Shown: in pieces, positions 33,436 through 41,762 of the stretch | Layout of the letters: each line of letters opens with the position of its first letter | Numbering within the stretch: position 1 is the first letter of the stretch | Source of the DNA: Methylobacterium currus | Lineage (GTDB): Bacteria; Pseudomonadota; Alphaproteobacteria; Rhizobiales; Beijerinckiaceae | Reading direction: 5' to 3' | Assembly (NCBI RefSeq): GCF_003058325.1 | Contig: NZ_CP028844.1 | Span: 784,001-848,000, forward strand | DNA length: 64,000 bases | Program-made: the position numbers and the translations under genes | The notes under the pieces: model-generated | The model's database searches: none | Told to the model about the DNA's origin: nothing | The model's input: the letters and a program-made list of their open reading frames with translations, nothing else

Positions 33436-34196
33436 GGTCGCATCTCCATCCGCATCGGCGCAAAAATCGCGCGCCCAACCTCGAGCGCTTCGGCCAGGCA
33501 CAGACGAATGCCGTCATCGGCTCCGACCGGACCGCTCGCGCACCAGGCCGCCAGATGATCGTCATCGCAGAAGAAGGCCTGCAAGGTGCAGAGCGACGAT
33601 GCCGCGCAGCCACTGGCATAGCGACGGCCGGACCAGACGACGATCGCGCCCGGCTCAACCTCTTCCAGCTCGCGGCCGCGGCTGGGGGTATGGATGGCGA
33701 GCGTGCGCCGGCACTGGCGGCAGGCCGAGCGGATCATGCAGTCCCGCTCCAGCATGGCGCCGATCCCCAACGCGTCGATGGCGCACATGGCGCTCATGGT
33801 CACTCCGCTGACTTCGACTTGATGTTCGCTGGGGCCGTCGGTGAACGGATAGGCGCCGGTCACCCGGCCCGCGCCGTCGAGGACCACGAGATCGCGCCCG
33901 GCGAGCCGCTGCAGGGCCGAGCCGACCTCGCCGGAGGGGAGTCCCGATGCGGCGGCGATCTGTGCCGGCACCGGCGAGCGACCATCGGCAGCATAGGCTT
34001 GAAGCACGGCGCGCCGGACCCGCTCCTCGACGCCGTCCATCCCGCGCCACTTCGAACCGATGAACGCCGCGAACAGTGCCGTCAGGGCTGCGCGGGCGCT
34101 GGGTGTTGTGACTGCGCTCCAGTCCGGGACAACGGCACCGCCGGGAAATGTAACCGTCGATCCAAAGGCGGCTTCAGCGGATGATGCGCGCGCCAT
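33417..34196 (-). CDS. merB: Alkylmercury lyase MerB
   Basis: This 259-aa enzyme cleaves the carbon-mercury bond of organomercurials, releasing Hg(II). An N-terminal winged-helix part (about 50-110) precedes the MerB fold. Catalytic residues are in 'MSAMCAIDALGIG' (Cys and Asp, about 136-140) and 'CAASSLCTLQAFFCDDDHLAAW' (second Cys). It starts at ATG 34196 and lies 12 bp after the GDCCVxC gene. It is somewhat longer than plasmid R831b MerB (212 aa) because of its N-terminus. Confidence 0.93.
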   Translation of the reverse strand: MARASSAEAAFGSTVTFPGGAVVPDWSAVTTPSARAALTALFAAFIGSKWRGMDGVEERVRRAVLQAYAADGRSPVPAQIAAASGLPSGEVGSALQRLAGRDLVVLDGAGRVTGAYPFTDGPSEHQVEVSGVTMSAMCAIDALGIGAMLERDCMIRSACRQCRRTLAIHTPSRGRELEEVEPGAIVVWSGRRYASGCAASSLCTLQAFFCDDDHLAAWCASGPVGADDGIRLCLAEALEVGRAIFAPMRMEMRPWLPTT

Positions 34197-34208
34197 CGCC
34201 CGCCCTCC

Positions 34209-34433
34209 TCAGCCGCAGCACGCCTTGCCGCCGCTCTCCTGGATCGGCGGACAGGGCACGTCGCCGTAGGAGCAATAGACGCAGCAATCGCCCGGCTTGG
34301 GCTTGAGGACCGCGCCGCAACCCCGGCAGTCGTAGAAATACTGGCAGGCATTGGTCGGCATGGTCTCCGTCGCCCGATGACCGCAGTGGGGACAGGTCAG
34401 CGTCGAGCGCAGCTCGGGGGTGGCATCAGACAT
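34209..34433 (-). CDS. GDCCVxC-domain protein
   Basis: This 74-aa Cys-rich protein has ten cysteines: 'CPHCGHRATETMPTNACQYFYDCRGCGAVLKPKPGDCCVYCSYG' and a C-terminal 'ACCG'. The GDCCVxC motif defines a small metal-binding family found in mercury operons. It could pass Hg between the transporter and MerB or the reductase; this is inferred from the Cys pairs and location. It overlaps the transporter gene by 8 bp. Confidence 0.88.
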   Translation of the reverse strand: MSDATPELRSTLTCPHCGHRATETMPTNACQYFYDCRGCGAVLKPKPGDCCVYCSYGDVPCPPIQESGGKACCG

Positions 34434-34785
34434 AGCGATAGCCTGCCCAGAGCAGGGCCGCACCGAGCAGCAATCCGATGAGCGTGAGAACACGCATCCA
34501 GCGCGGCGTGCATATGCCGCCCGGCCCACAGCGCGCCGCCGTAACTTGCTGGCGCAACAGCAGCGCCGCGCCGGCAAGCAGGCACAATGCGCCAATGAGG
34601 AGAAGCGGCGTGCGATACGGCGCGGCGACAATGGCCACGCCGCCGAGCCAAGCTGCGCCGATCCCGGCGGATGCGAAGAGGATCGGCAGCGCACAGCAGG
34701 CGGCGACGCCGAACGCCGCAGCGATCCCCGCCAGCGTGAGCGTGGCGGTGCCGATCCCCTTAGGCGGGCTTGGCGTCTGGGTCAC
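34426..34785 (-). CDS. merT: MerT-family mercuric transporter
   Basis: This 119-aa membrane protein starts at GTG 34785, with AAGGAG six bases upstream (preferred over ATG 34824, which lies closer to the promoter). Three membrane helices are seen at about residues 14-36, 48-68 and 90-110. The first carries 'GVAACCALPILFASAGIGAAWLGG', the vicinal Cys pair of MerT. A second Cys pair is in 'AARCGPGGICTP'. It imports Hg(II) across the inner membrane. No separate merP gene is present. Confidence 0.85.
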   Translation of the reverse strand: MTQTPSPPKGIGTATLTLAGIAAAFGVAACCALPILFASAGIGAAWLGGVAIVAAPYRTPLLLIGALCLLAGAALLLRQQVTAARCGPGGICTPRWMRVLTLIGLLLGAALLWAGYRYV

Positions 34786-34814
34786 GGGCGACTCCTTGTG
34801 GCGGGCATTGAGCT

Positions 34815-34845
34815 GTCCTAACATCTGTAGCGACTACAGACTCAA
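34815..34845 (-). promoter_or_regulatory. MerR-controlled mer promoter and operator
   Basis: On the minus strand: -35 TTGAGT (34840-34845), a 19-bp spacer and -10 TAGGAC (34815-34820). The spacer region holds the dyad TCTGTAG-N3-CTACAGA (34824-34840). The over-long 19-bp spacer is the hallmark of MerR-activated promoters. Confidence 0.82.
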
Positions 34846-34859
34846 GAGGTATTTTGGGG

Positions 34860-35276
34860 ATGGCCGCAACCGGCGCGATCCAGATCGGCGAACTCTCACG
34901 CCGCACCGGATGCAACATCGAGACGATCCGCTATTACGAGCGGATCGGGCTGCTGCCCGCTCCGCCGCGGCGGGGCCGCTACCGCAGCTATGGCCGGGAG
35001 GACGTGGCTCGCCTGGGCTTCGTGCGCCGCGCGAGGGAGCTGGGCTTTACCCTGGACGAGGTACGCGCCTTGCTCGGACTCGCGGTTGGCGGTCAGGCCT
35101 CCTGCGCCGAGGTGCGCGAGCTCGCGGCGTCGCACCTGAAGGACGTACGCGCGCGGATCGCGGACCTCAAGCGGATGGAACGGGTTCTGGCCGACTCGGT
35201 GCGCGCCTGCGATGCCGGTCGGGATCCGGGCTGTCCGCTGCTCGACACACTTGGCGCCGAAGTGCGGGTCGCGTGA
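34860..35276 (+). CDS. merR: Hg(II)-responsive regulator MerR
   Basis: This 138-aa regulator starts at ATG 34860; TTG at 34854 is an alternative with better Shine-Dalgarno spacing. The winged HTH 'IQIGELSRRTGCNIETIRYYERIGLLPAPPRRGRYRSYG' is followed by a dimerisation helix. Three Hg-ligand cysteines are in 'GGQASCAEVRELAASHL' and 'ACDAGRDPGCPLLD', matching the Cys82/117/126 set of Tn501 MerR. It is divergent from the mer operon and overlooks the shared operator. Confidence 0.93.
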   Translation: MAATGAIQIGELSRRTGCNIETIRYYERIGLLPAPPRRGRYRSYGREDVARLGFVRRARELGFTLDEVRALLGLAVGGQASCAEVRELAASHLKDVRARIADLKRMERVLADSVRACDAGRDPGCPLLDTLGAEVRVA

Positions 35277-35279
35277 GCA

Positions 35280-36143
35280 TTACGGCTGTCGGGCGTGCAT
35301 CCAGTCGGCTGCCGCCTGCGCCTTGCTCGCCGCGGTGAAGATCGCCCGAGGCTCGTCCTTGAGCAGTTGCAGCCAGGAGGCGATGTAGGCCGCATGATCG
35401 GGTCGCGGTTCGTGCGCGATCCCAAGATCGGCGAGCAGGAACGATGCGGTCAGTTCGGCGGTCGCTTCCTCCATGGCGAGCGCGTGCCTGGTCCACTTGG
35501 CGCTGAAATCCCGGTCAAGCCGATGGGCTGCGCCACTGGCATGAGCCGCTTCGTGAATGTGGGTGGCGTAGAAGCCGTGGGCATCGTGGAAGGCGCTGAA
35601 ATCCGGCATGTGAATGCGGTCTTCGGCGATATGATAATAGGCGCTGGCCGAGCCGTAGACAGTATCGATGCCGAGCGCGGCGATGAAGGCTTCGGCGGCG
35701 GCGAGGCGTTCGCTCTCAGGCAGGTCCGGCGCCGGTTCGGGCGCGTAGCCATCGACCTGATCGGCGTTGAACAGGCTGAACGCCTTGGCGAAAAGCCGTC
35801 GATGGTCGTCATCGCCGCCGGCGTCGTCACCCTTCGCGCGAAACTCCTTCCAGAGGACGCCGAGGCTGGCGTGCTCGCCCTTGCGGACCTGCGCGCCGAG
35901 CGCCTGCCACTGGCGATAGGTGCCCCAGACCCCGCTCGCGTAGCCGCTGCCATAGGCGGCCGCCCAGAGCGAGATCGTATTTATGCCGCGATAGGGCTTG
36001 CCGCTGGCGACGTTGGTCGGGCGGGTGACGTCGGCGCCAAAATGATGCCACGGCATGCGCCAGGTGCCGGTGCCGGCTTCGATGGCGTCGACGATCGCTT
36101 GCGTGACGCGAGCGTAGACGTCTGAGCGTGGTGAGGCTGACAT
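35280..36143 (-). CDS. ardC: Transposon-borne ArdC-like anti-restriction protein
   Basis: This 287-aa protein starts at ATG 36143 (MSASPRSDVYARVTQAIVDA). The N-terminal ssDNA-binding domain has 'GTGTWRMPWHHFGADVTRPTNVASGKPYRGINTISLW' and 'GAQVRKGEHASLG'. The zincin-like domain carries 'ATHIHEAAHASGAAHRL' (HEXXH). The end, 'AAYIASWLQLLKDEPRAIFTAASKAQAAADWM', matches the ArdC C-terminus. It is convergent with merR, 3 bp apart. It is a full-length relative of the ICE ardC that this transposon interrupted. Confidence 0.9.
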   Translation of the reverse strand: MSASPRSDVYARVTQAIVDAIEAGTGTWRMPWHHFGADVTRPTNVASGKPYRGINTISLWAAAYGSGYASGVWGTYRQWQALGAQVRKGEHASLGVLWKEFRAKGDDAGGDDDHRRLFAKAFSLFNADQVDGYAPEPAPDLPESERLAAAEAFIAALGIDTVYGSASAYYHIAEDRIHMPDFSAFHDAHGFYATHIHEAAHASGAAHRLDRDFSAKWTRHALAMEEATAELTASFLLADLGIAHEPRPDHAAYIASWLQLLKDEPRAIFTAASKAQAAADWMHARQP

Positions 36144-36312
36144 GATATGTTCTCCGTTCTCGCGCCGGGGACCATCCCCGGCGGCGGAGGCCCGTTCGCG
36201 CCGGGCACAGGGGGGCTCGCGCACCCGTCAGGGCCGCAGCGAAGCGAAGGACGGCGAAGCCGTTGCGCGGGCGCGCCGACCGGCGCAGGACTCCGCCAAC
36301 AGCCGGGGTGGT

Positions 36313-38475
36313 CTACGGCGCGGGAGGGTCGATCCCGGCAATCACCGCGGTCAGGCGATCAAGCTCGCGCTGGAGCGCCTGACGCTGGAGGTCGGAGATG
36401 CGCCGTTCGCGTAAGTGCGCCCGGGCATCGGCCGCCGCACGTTCCCAGGCCGGTCTGTGGCGGGCGGTGATGCAGGCGTTGGGGCAGCGGGTCGGTTCGC
36501 ACAGGGCGGTAAGCGGCTGCGCGGGATCGGGGGTCGTCACGCGCTTGAGGCAGAGCGCGGTCGCGGGATCGAAGAAGCAATCCGCGAGCGGGCCGACATG
36601 GAAGGTGCGCGCGACGCTGGCGAGCATGACGCGCAGGCGGGCCCGATCGGCGATCATGGCGGGCAGTGGCCCGAGCTTAACGGCGGCATCGTCGAGGGTC
36701 CGCGCGATGCGTGGTCCCGCCGGTCCGCCGAGTGATGCGCCGCCCTGCCGCCGGTCGAAATAGTCCAGCAGATCGTCAATCTGACCGAGCCGGCGCTGCG
36801 CCTCGACCTCTGCGCGAAACCCCGATCCACTGGTCCCGGCATAGCCCTCGAAAGCGGCGACCGAGGCATGCTTGTACTGGATCATGCCGGCGATGGTGCC
36901 GAACGGACGGTTGGCGATGTGCCACGCGATGGTGCGCCGGAACTGCCGCGTCGTGATGCGCCACGGCTTGCCATCGGGGCCGGGTGGGATGACCGGCGCA
37001 TCGGGGCTGCCGAAGACGGTGTTGAGGTGGTCGCGGAAGGCGTTGAGCTGGCGGACCACCTCGCTCGACAGATGCGTCTTGGTGACAGCGCGGGGACGAA
37101 GCACCGGCCAGAGCGTGTCGCTTCCAGTCTTCCGTGCCGCGTGTTCCGACAGCCGTTCGAGCACCGTGATCGCCTCGGCCACCGGTTCGATCGTCACCCA
37201 GCTCGCCGACTCACCGGCGCTCGATCGGCGCTTGTAGAGGGTCGATCGGACGCGTTGCCGCTCGATCAGGCCGTCTTCGCTGCGCGCGATCGAGAGGCAG
37301 CCGCGCCGCATCGCCTGGACCTCGCAGTCGCGCATGCCGGTCAGATAGGCGCATACGATATAGGCGGCGGCCTGCAGCATCCGCTCCTCGATCGCTAGGG
37401 TCTTCACGTCGAAGCGGGCACGCCATGGCCGACCGCTCTCGGGAGCGATCGAGATCGGCGTGTCCATGCCGCCGACCTCGGTACCAAGCGATGCAACCGC
37501 TTCGCGAATGACATCCGGTGCGCCGGTAGTGAGCATGAGATGCATGGCCGGCTCGGCGACGGCATCGATGCCGGCATGCAAATGGAGGAGATGGGCGTTG
37601 ATCGGCGGGGTTGCATCCCCGGTGAGGGGATCGATGCGCGTGGCGCCGTTGTGTGCCGTCGTCCAGATGGGCACGCCGCGTCCTTGCCGGGCTCGGCGCG
37701 CGAGATAGCGCTCGAGGCGCGCGCGCTGCCGCAGGCGGCGCTCTGCATCAGGCAGTCCGCGTTCGGCGGCGAGCAGCCGAGCGCGGACTGCCTCGAGCCG
37801 ATCGAGCGCGACCCGAGCCGCCAGAATATCGGTCGCGAAGGTCGTGACATAGCGCAGCGACCAGGCGAGCAGCGGCGTGACAATCTCCTCCGGCATGCGT
37901 GGGGTGCGGTTCTCGCGCACATGCCGATATCCGGCGACGCGCGCAGCCGCTTGCCCGGCCCACGGCTCGAACCCGAGACCGCCTCCAGGCAGGTGATCCC
38001 GGAGATGGTAGAGATCGGTGACCACCTGCAAGAGCTGGCCGACGATGACGGGGCGCCGCGCTGAATCATCCCGCAGGTGGCGCGCATAAGCGTCGATCAG
38101 CGCCTGATCGATGCGGCCCAGGTCGAGCCGCCCAAGCCGCTCGCGCGCGAAGGCGAAGAACCGGCGAGCCCGGTTGAATGCCTGTCGGATGCTGGCGGGC
38201 GGCAGCTTCGGGTGGTAGCCGGGAAGACCGACGTTGAGGCGGGCGTAGAGATAGGCGCGCATTGCCGCCTGCACATCGGCATGTTCGAGCACGTCGAAAT
38301 GCACGGTGACGTGGCAGCGCCGAGCGTTCTCGCGGAAGACGGCGGGACCGAGATCCCAGGTCGGGTCGCCGACGTGCGACAGCTCCTCGCGGGCATGGCC
38401 CGCCTTGAGCGGCGCGCTCGCCAGCACAGGGCGATCGTCGAACGCGGGCACGAGGGCATGGACGGGCGTGGTCAT
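36313..38475 (-). CDS. Transposon tyrosine recombinase, third gene (720 aa)
   Basis: This very large integrase-fold protein starts at ATG 38475 (MTTPVHALVPAFDDRPVLAS). The long N-terminal region is helical. The C-terminal catalytic domain has 'AAYIVCAYLTGMRDCEVQAM' (Arg I), 'RITTRQFRRTIAWHIANRP' (HxxR position reads R/Q…R) and 'MIQYKHASVAAFEGYAG' (His and Tyr). A tail with 'CFFDPATALCLKR' and 'CEPTRCPNACITARHRPAWERA' may bind zinc. It overlaps the second gene by 4 bp. It belongs to the large integrases found with Tn554-like elements. Confidence 0.85.
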   Translation of the reverse strand: MTTPVHALVPAFDDRPVLASAPLKAGHAREELSHVGDPTWDLGPAVFRENARRCHVTVHFDVLEHADVQAAMRAYLYARLNVGLPGYHPKLPPASIRQAFNRARRFFAFARERLGRLDLGRIDQALIDAYARHLRDDSARRPVIVGQLLQVVTDLYHLRDHLPGGGLGFEPWAGQAAARVAGYRHVRENRTPRMPEEIVTPLLAWSLRYVTTFATDILAARVALDRLEAVRARLLAAERGLPDAERRLRQRARLERYLARRARQGRGVPIWTTAHNGATRIDPLTGDATPPINAHLLHLHAGIDAVAEPAMHLMLTTGAPDVIREAVASLGTEVGGMDTPISIAPESGRPWRARFDVKTLAIEERMLQAAAYIVCAYLTGMRDCEVQAMRRGCLSIARSEDGLIERQRVRSTLYKRRSSAGESASWVTIEPVAEAITVLERLSEHAARKTGSDTLWPVLRPRAVTKTHLSSEVVRQLNAFRDHLNTVFGSPDAPVIPPGPDGKPWRITTRQFRRTIAWHIANRPFGTIAGMIQYKHASVAAFEGYAGTSGSGFRAEVEAQRRLGQIDDLLDYFDRRQGGASLGGPAGPRIARTLDDAAVKLGPLPAMIADRARLRVMLASVARTFHVGPLADCFFDPATALCLKRVTTPDPAQPLTALCEPTRCPNACITARHRPAWERAAADARAHLRERRISDLQRQALQRELDRLTAVIAGIDPPAP

Positions 38476-40259
38476 GCGCGTGCCTCCGGCGGCAGATAGA
38501 GCCGTTCGCTCCCCATCTGCCGGCGCGCTTCGGCGATAACGGCATCGGAGAAGACCGGCAGGACCTGGACCGTGATCCGGGTGTGGACGCGGCCGAACTT
38601 GGCGGCCCAGTCGCTCGCCGGCAGGCTGCATCGCTGCTCTTCGACGAACGCGAGAAAGGCGAGGATCGCGGGGAGCTTGCGCGCGGTGATGACGGCGTTG
38701 GGACAATCGAGGCAGCCCCAGAAGGGCTGCGCGCAGGGCGAACCGGGCTCGGCGAAAGGACTGCTATGGAAGCCCGCGCAGGCGGCGAGCCAGACATCCT
38801 GTTCGCCGTCGAGCACCGGACCCACCGTATCAGCCGACATCAGCGACGCGACCTGTTCGGGCGCTTCGCGCAGCGCCTGCTCGGCGGTGGGTGGAAGCAC
38901 GGTCGGCATCGCCGCAGCGACCGCTGCGCGGAAGGCATCGGCGACGGCCGCCTCGTGCAACGGCCGGAGCGACGGCAGATCGGCATAGTGGCGCGCCGCA
39001 ACCTCGCGGGTGTGACCGACCGCGAAGCGGGCCATATGCCCCTCGGTCTTGGTGTACCATAACGCCTTGTGGGTCTTGCGCAGCCGGGAAAGCAGCAGAT
39101 GGAGCGGCTTCCCATCATCGCCGGCGATACCATGGCGACGAGCCCAGGCGGCGAGTTGGAACTTGGGATCGACGATGCCGGCGCGAAGGCCGCCAACGTT
39201 GTGATAGAGCCAGAGGCAATCGTCGGTCAGATGCTCGCGTGCGACGGCGGTGACGTCGATCAGGCGACGCATGAGGCCGCCGGGTGTGCCGCTACCACCA
39301 TCGCGGACCCGCATGCTCTTGTGCTCGGCACCGCGGGCGCGGCGCTTCAGATAGCGCAGCTCCACCGTGCCGGCATGCGGGTTGGTGAGACAATCCACGG
39401 TCAGCGTCTTCAGGCACTCCGGCTCGAGGCCGGTATCGAGCGTGAGCAGCACGAGCAGCGCCGGCAGATCGCGCGCGAGCAGATGATGGCGGCCATGCAG
39501 GTCGTCGATGAGCGTGCTGATCGGCAATCCGCGCCGCATGCGCATGAAATAGAGGCGCTTCAGCGCGGGCTGGTCTGCGACGATAAAGCCCTGCCGCGCG
39601 ATGATCGCTTCGACATCGGCGCGCGCCCTGGCGACGACAGGGTCGCCCTCATCAGTGCGGTCGTCGGCGCCGAGGCGGCGAAGCATCGCTTCGATATCGG
39701 CCCTCGCGGCGTCGCGCAGCGCGCGGGCGACGAAGGGGCTATAGGCATCGCGCGGGGTCGAGCGGCCCGCCGAAGTGGCCAGCGTGTAGCGCAGCCGCTC
39801 ATGCAGGTCGGGCGCGATCCGATCGGGCCGGTCTGCCTCGATCGCGCGCAGCGTGTTGATGACCTTGCCGACCGTTATGTGCCGGTGGATCGCGCCCATC
39901 CCACGCCGTTCGAGCGCGGACGCAAAGCCATCGATATGGACTGCGCGCAGGTCGTTGACGCCGGTCACCTCCGGCGCATCATCGCCAAGCCAGGCGAAGA
40001 AGTGGCGATAGACCTGAACATACTGCTTGATGACGCTGGCCGCACCGATGGGGCCGCCGAGCGCCGCCGATCGACGCAGCGCACCGGCGAAAGCGATGGC
40101 GAGTGGGCGAGGATCGAGCCCGGTCATATCGACTAGGACCGTTCCGCCATGCCGCGCCTCGATGGTGAACTTGAGGCCGAGCACAGGATCGGGCTGCGAT
40201 CGCTCCGGCGTGATCGGCGCAAAGGCGACAGGCCGGCCCTTGCGGGGACGCCCGCTCAT
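38472..40259 (-). CDS. Transposon tyrosine recombinase, second gene (595 aa)
   Basis: It starts at ATG 40259 (MSGRPRKGRPVAFAPITPER). The catalytic-domain region shows 'LLTLDTGLEPECLKTLTVDC', where the first catalytic Arg position reads Glu. It also shows 'LLLSRLRKTHKALWYTKTEG' and 'FAVGHTREVAARHYADL' (His and Tyr). A Cys-rich tail, 'CAGFHSSPFAEPGSPCAQPFWGCLDCPNAVITARKLPAILAFL', resembles that of the third protein. The altered Arg suggests a helper or partly inactive subunit. It overlaps both neighbours by 4 bp. Confidence 0.85.
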   Translation of the reverse strand: MSGRPRKGRPVAFAPITPERSQPDPVLGLKFTIEARHGGTVLVDMTGLDPRPLAIAFAGALRRSAALGGPIGAASVIKQYVQVYRHFFAWLGDDAPEVTGVNDLRAVHIDGFASALERRGMGAIHRHITVGKVINTLRAIEADRPDRIAPDLHERLRYTLATSAGRSTPRDAYSPFVARALRDAARADIEAMLRRLGADDRTDEGDPVVARARADVEAIIARQGFIVADQPALKRLYFMRMRRGLPISTLIDDLHGRHHLLARDLPALLVLLTLDTGLEPECLKTLTVDCLTNPHAGTVELRYLKRRARGAEHKSMRVRDGGSGTPGGLMRRLIDVTAVAREHLTDDCLWLYHNVGGLRAGIVDPKFQLAAWARRHGIAGDDGKPLHLLLSRLRKTHKALWYTKTEGHMARFAVGHTREVAARHYADLPSLRPLHEAAVADAFRAAVAAAMPTVLPPTAEQALREAPEQVASLMSADTVGPVLDGEQDVWLAACAGFHSSPFAEPGSPCAQPFWGCLDCPNAVITARKLPAILAFLAFVEEQRCSLPASDWAAKFGRVHTRITVQVLPVFSDAVIAEARRQMGSERLYLPPEARA

Positions 40260-41605
40260 ACGCCTTGCGGCCCCGGCAGTAACGCCAGCAGCTCCTCGAC
40301 GGCCGCGTCCACCGTATCGGCGCGGGTCGCGATATGGTCGAGGTAGATATAGGTGGTGGTGAGGCTGGCGTGGCCAAGCAGGCGTTGCACCTGTTGCAGC
40401 GGGTCGCCCAGGATCAGCCGATAGCTCTCCACCGGCCCCACCGGCAATGCCGCTTCGCGCAGCCGCTGCTGGATCAGCAAGGCGAGCATATGGACTGCGA
40501 AGGCGTGGCGAAGCTGGTGCGGGCTGATCGACAGCGGGAAGCCGTTCTGTGCGCACCGCTTGCAGGCGCGGGTGAAGATCACCTCCCACGAGTTGGGGCG
40601 GACAGGCTGGCCGACCTCGGTCAGCCATAGCGCCGCCGGCTCGCGGGGCGTTCCATCCTCGTCGCACAGGATCAGGCGGCATCGTTCCTCCGGGGTGCAG
40701 ATATCGCGCATGCGGTCGAGACCGGCGCGGGTGACAGGGATCGGTCGGTCGAAGCTGGCCGCACCGTCGCGCGCGGCGAACTTGGCCACGCCCGCGGCGC
40801 GCTCGACCGCGACATAGGCGGCGATCTGACGAAGCAGCCGGCGTGGGACCAGAACGCTGCGTCCGCGGTCGCCCTTGGTGAGCGGCGGCGGAAGGGGCAA
40901 CCAAAGTTGTTGGACGTCACCGTCCTCGCGGTCGATCGCCGCGAGCTCGACGGTGAGCAAGCCCGACGCCTCTTCGAGGCGCAGGCCGGTGGTGACGAGA
41001 AGATCCGCGAACAGCGCGTTGCGCAGCCCATTACGGTCGCGAGCGCCGGGGCGCTCCGTGCCGTCAGGGGTGAGCCCGCGCAGGCCGACCTCGCGGAAAA
41101 TGCGGTAGTCGTCCATCGTGACGAACCGGACATCCGATCGCCTGGCGACACGTTCATAGGCATCGTTGCGCGCCGCGATCATGCCGCGACGGCCACCTTG
41201 CGCCGGTCGCCACACGGCGCGGCGGCTGAACGGCGCGTCGGCGATCAACCCTTGCTGCTCGCCCCAACGGTAAAGGCGATCGAGGCTGGCGACGGCGCGG
41301 TTCCAGCTTGCCGCCGTTATCCGGTGATCGGCATCGTCGCGGCGTCGCTCACGATGATAGGCGTCGACATCGTCGCGGGTCGCAGCCCACACGGTCTTGC
41401 CGCAGGCATCGAGAAAACGAAGCCAGACTACGACATCATAGGCGTAGGCGCGAAGCGAGTGCCGCGAGCGGACGCCCGACAGCGGCAGGTCGAGAAAGAA
41501 GCGATCCAGATCGGGATCGTAGAGCGCGTCGTCGCGCTGGATCAGCGGCACATGCGCATCGAGGCCCCTGGCCTCGCGACGCTCGCAAACAGTAATGATC
41601 GACAC
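40256..41605 (-). CDS. Transposon tyrosine recombinase, first gene (449 aa)
   Basis: It starts at ATG 41605 (MSIITVCERREARGLDAHVP). Catalytic residues are complete: 'LLVTTGLRLEEASGLLTVEL' (Arg I), 'SPHQLRHAFAVHMLALLIQ' (HxxR) and 'LLGHASLTTTYIYLDHIA' (His/Tyr). It is the first gene of the recombinase operon and closest to the right transposon end. It is similar in layout to TnpA of Tn554, and is the most likely main strand-exchange enzyme. Confidence 0.9.
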   Translation of the reverse strand: MSIITVCERREARGLDAHVPLIQRDDALYDPDLDRFFLDLPLSGVRSRHSLRAYAYDVVVWLRFLDACGKTVWAATRDDVDAYHRERRRDDADHRITAASWNRAVASLDRLYRWGEQQGLIADAPFSRRAVWRPAQGGRRGMIAARNDAYERVARRSDVRFVTMDDYRIFREVGLRGLTPDGTERPGARDRNGLRNALFADLLVTTGLRLEEASGLLTVELAAIDREDGDVQQLWLPLPPPLTKGDRGRSVLVPRRLLRQIAAYVAVERAAGVAKFAARDGAASFDRPIPVTRAGLDRMRDICTPEERCRLILCDEDGTPREPAALWLTEVGQPVRPNSWEVIFTRACKRCAQNGFPLSISPHQLRHAFAVHMLALLIQQRLREAALPVGPVESYRLILGDPLQQVQRLLGHASLTTTYIYLDHIATRADTVDAAVEELLALLPGPQGV

Positions 41606-41682
41606 CGGCGCGAAGCCCTCCCCCCGGACCCCCCACCCGGAAGCTGACCTTCACACCGATGCGCGCTATGGCCCGGCAGCTA

Positions 41683-41730
41683 TCAGGCTGGCCTCCGCCA
41701 GCTCTTGGGTCAGCGCTACGGCCAGCCTGA
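41683..41730. repeat. Inverted repeat near the right transposon end
   Basis: TCAGGCTGGCC (41683-41693) and GGCCAGCCTGA (41720-41730) are perfect 11-bp arms 26 bp apart, between the first recombinase gene and the terminal repeat. This is a candidate recombinase-binding site or operator. Confidence 0.5.
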
Positions 41731-41762
41731 TTACTGCCTACCGTGGGCGTCCATCGCCGACC

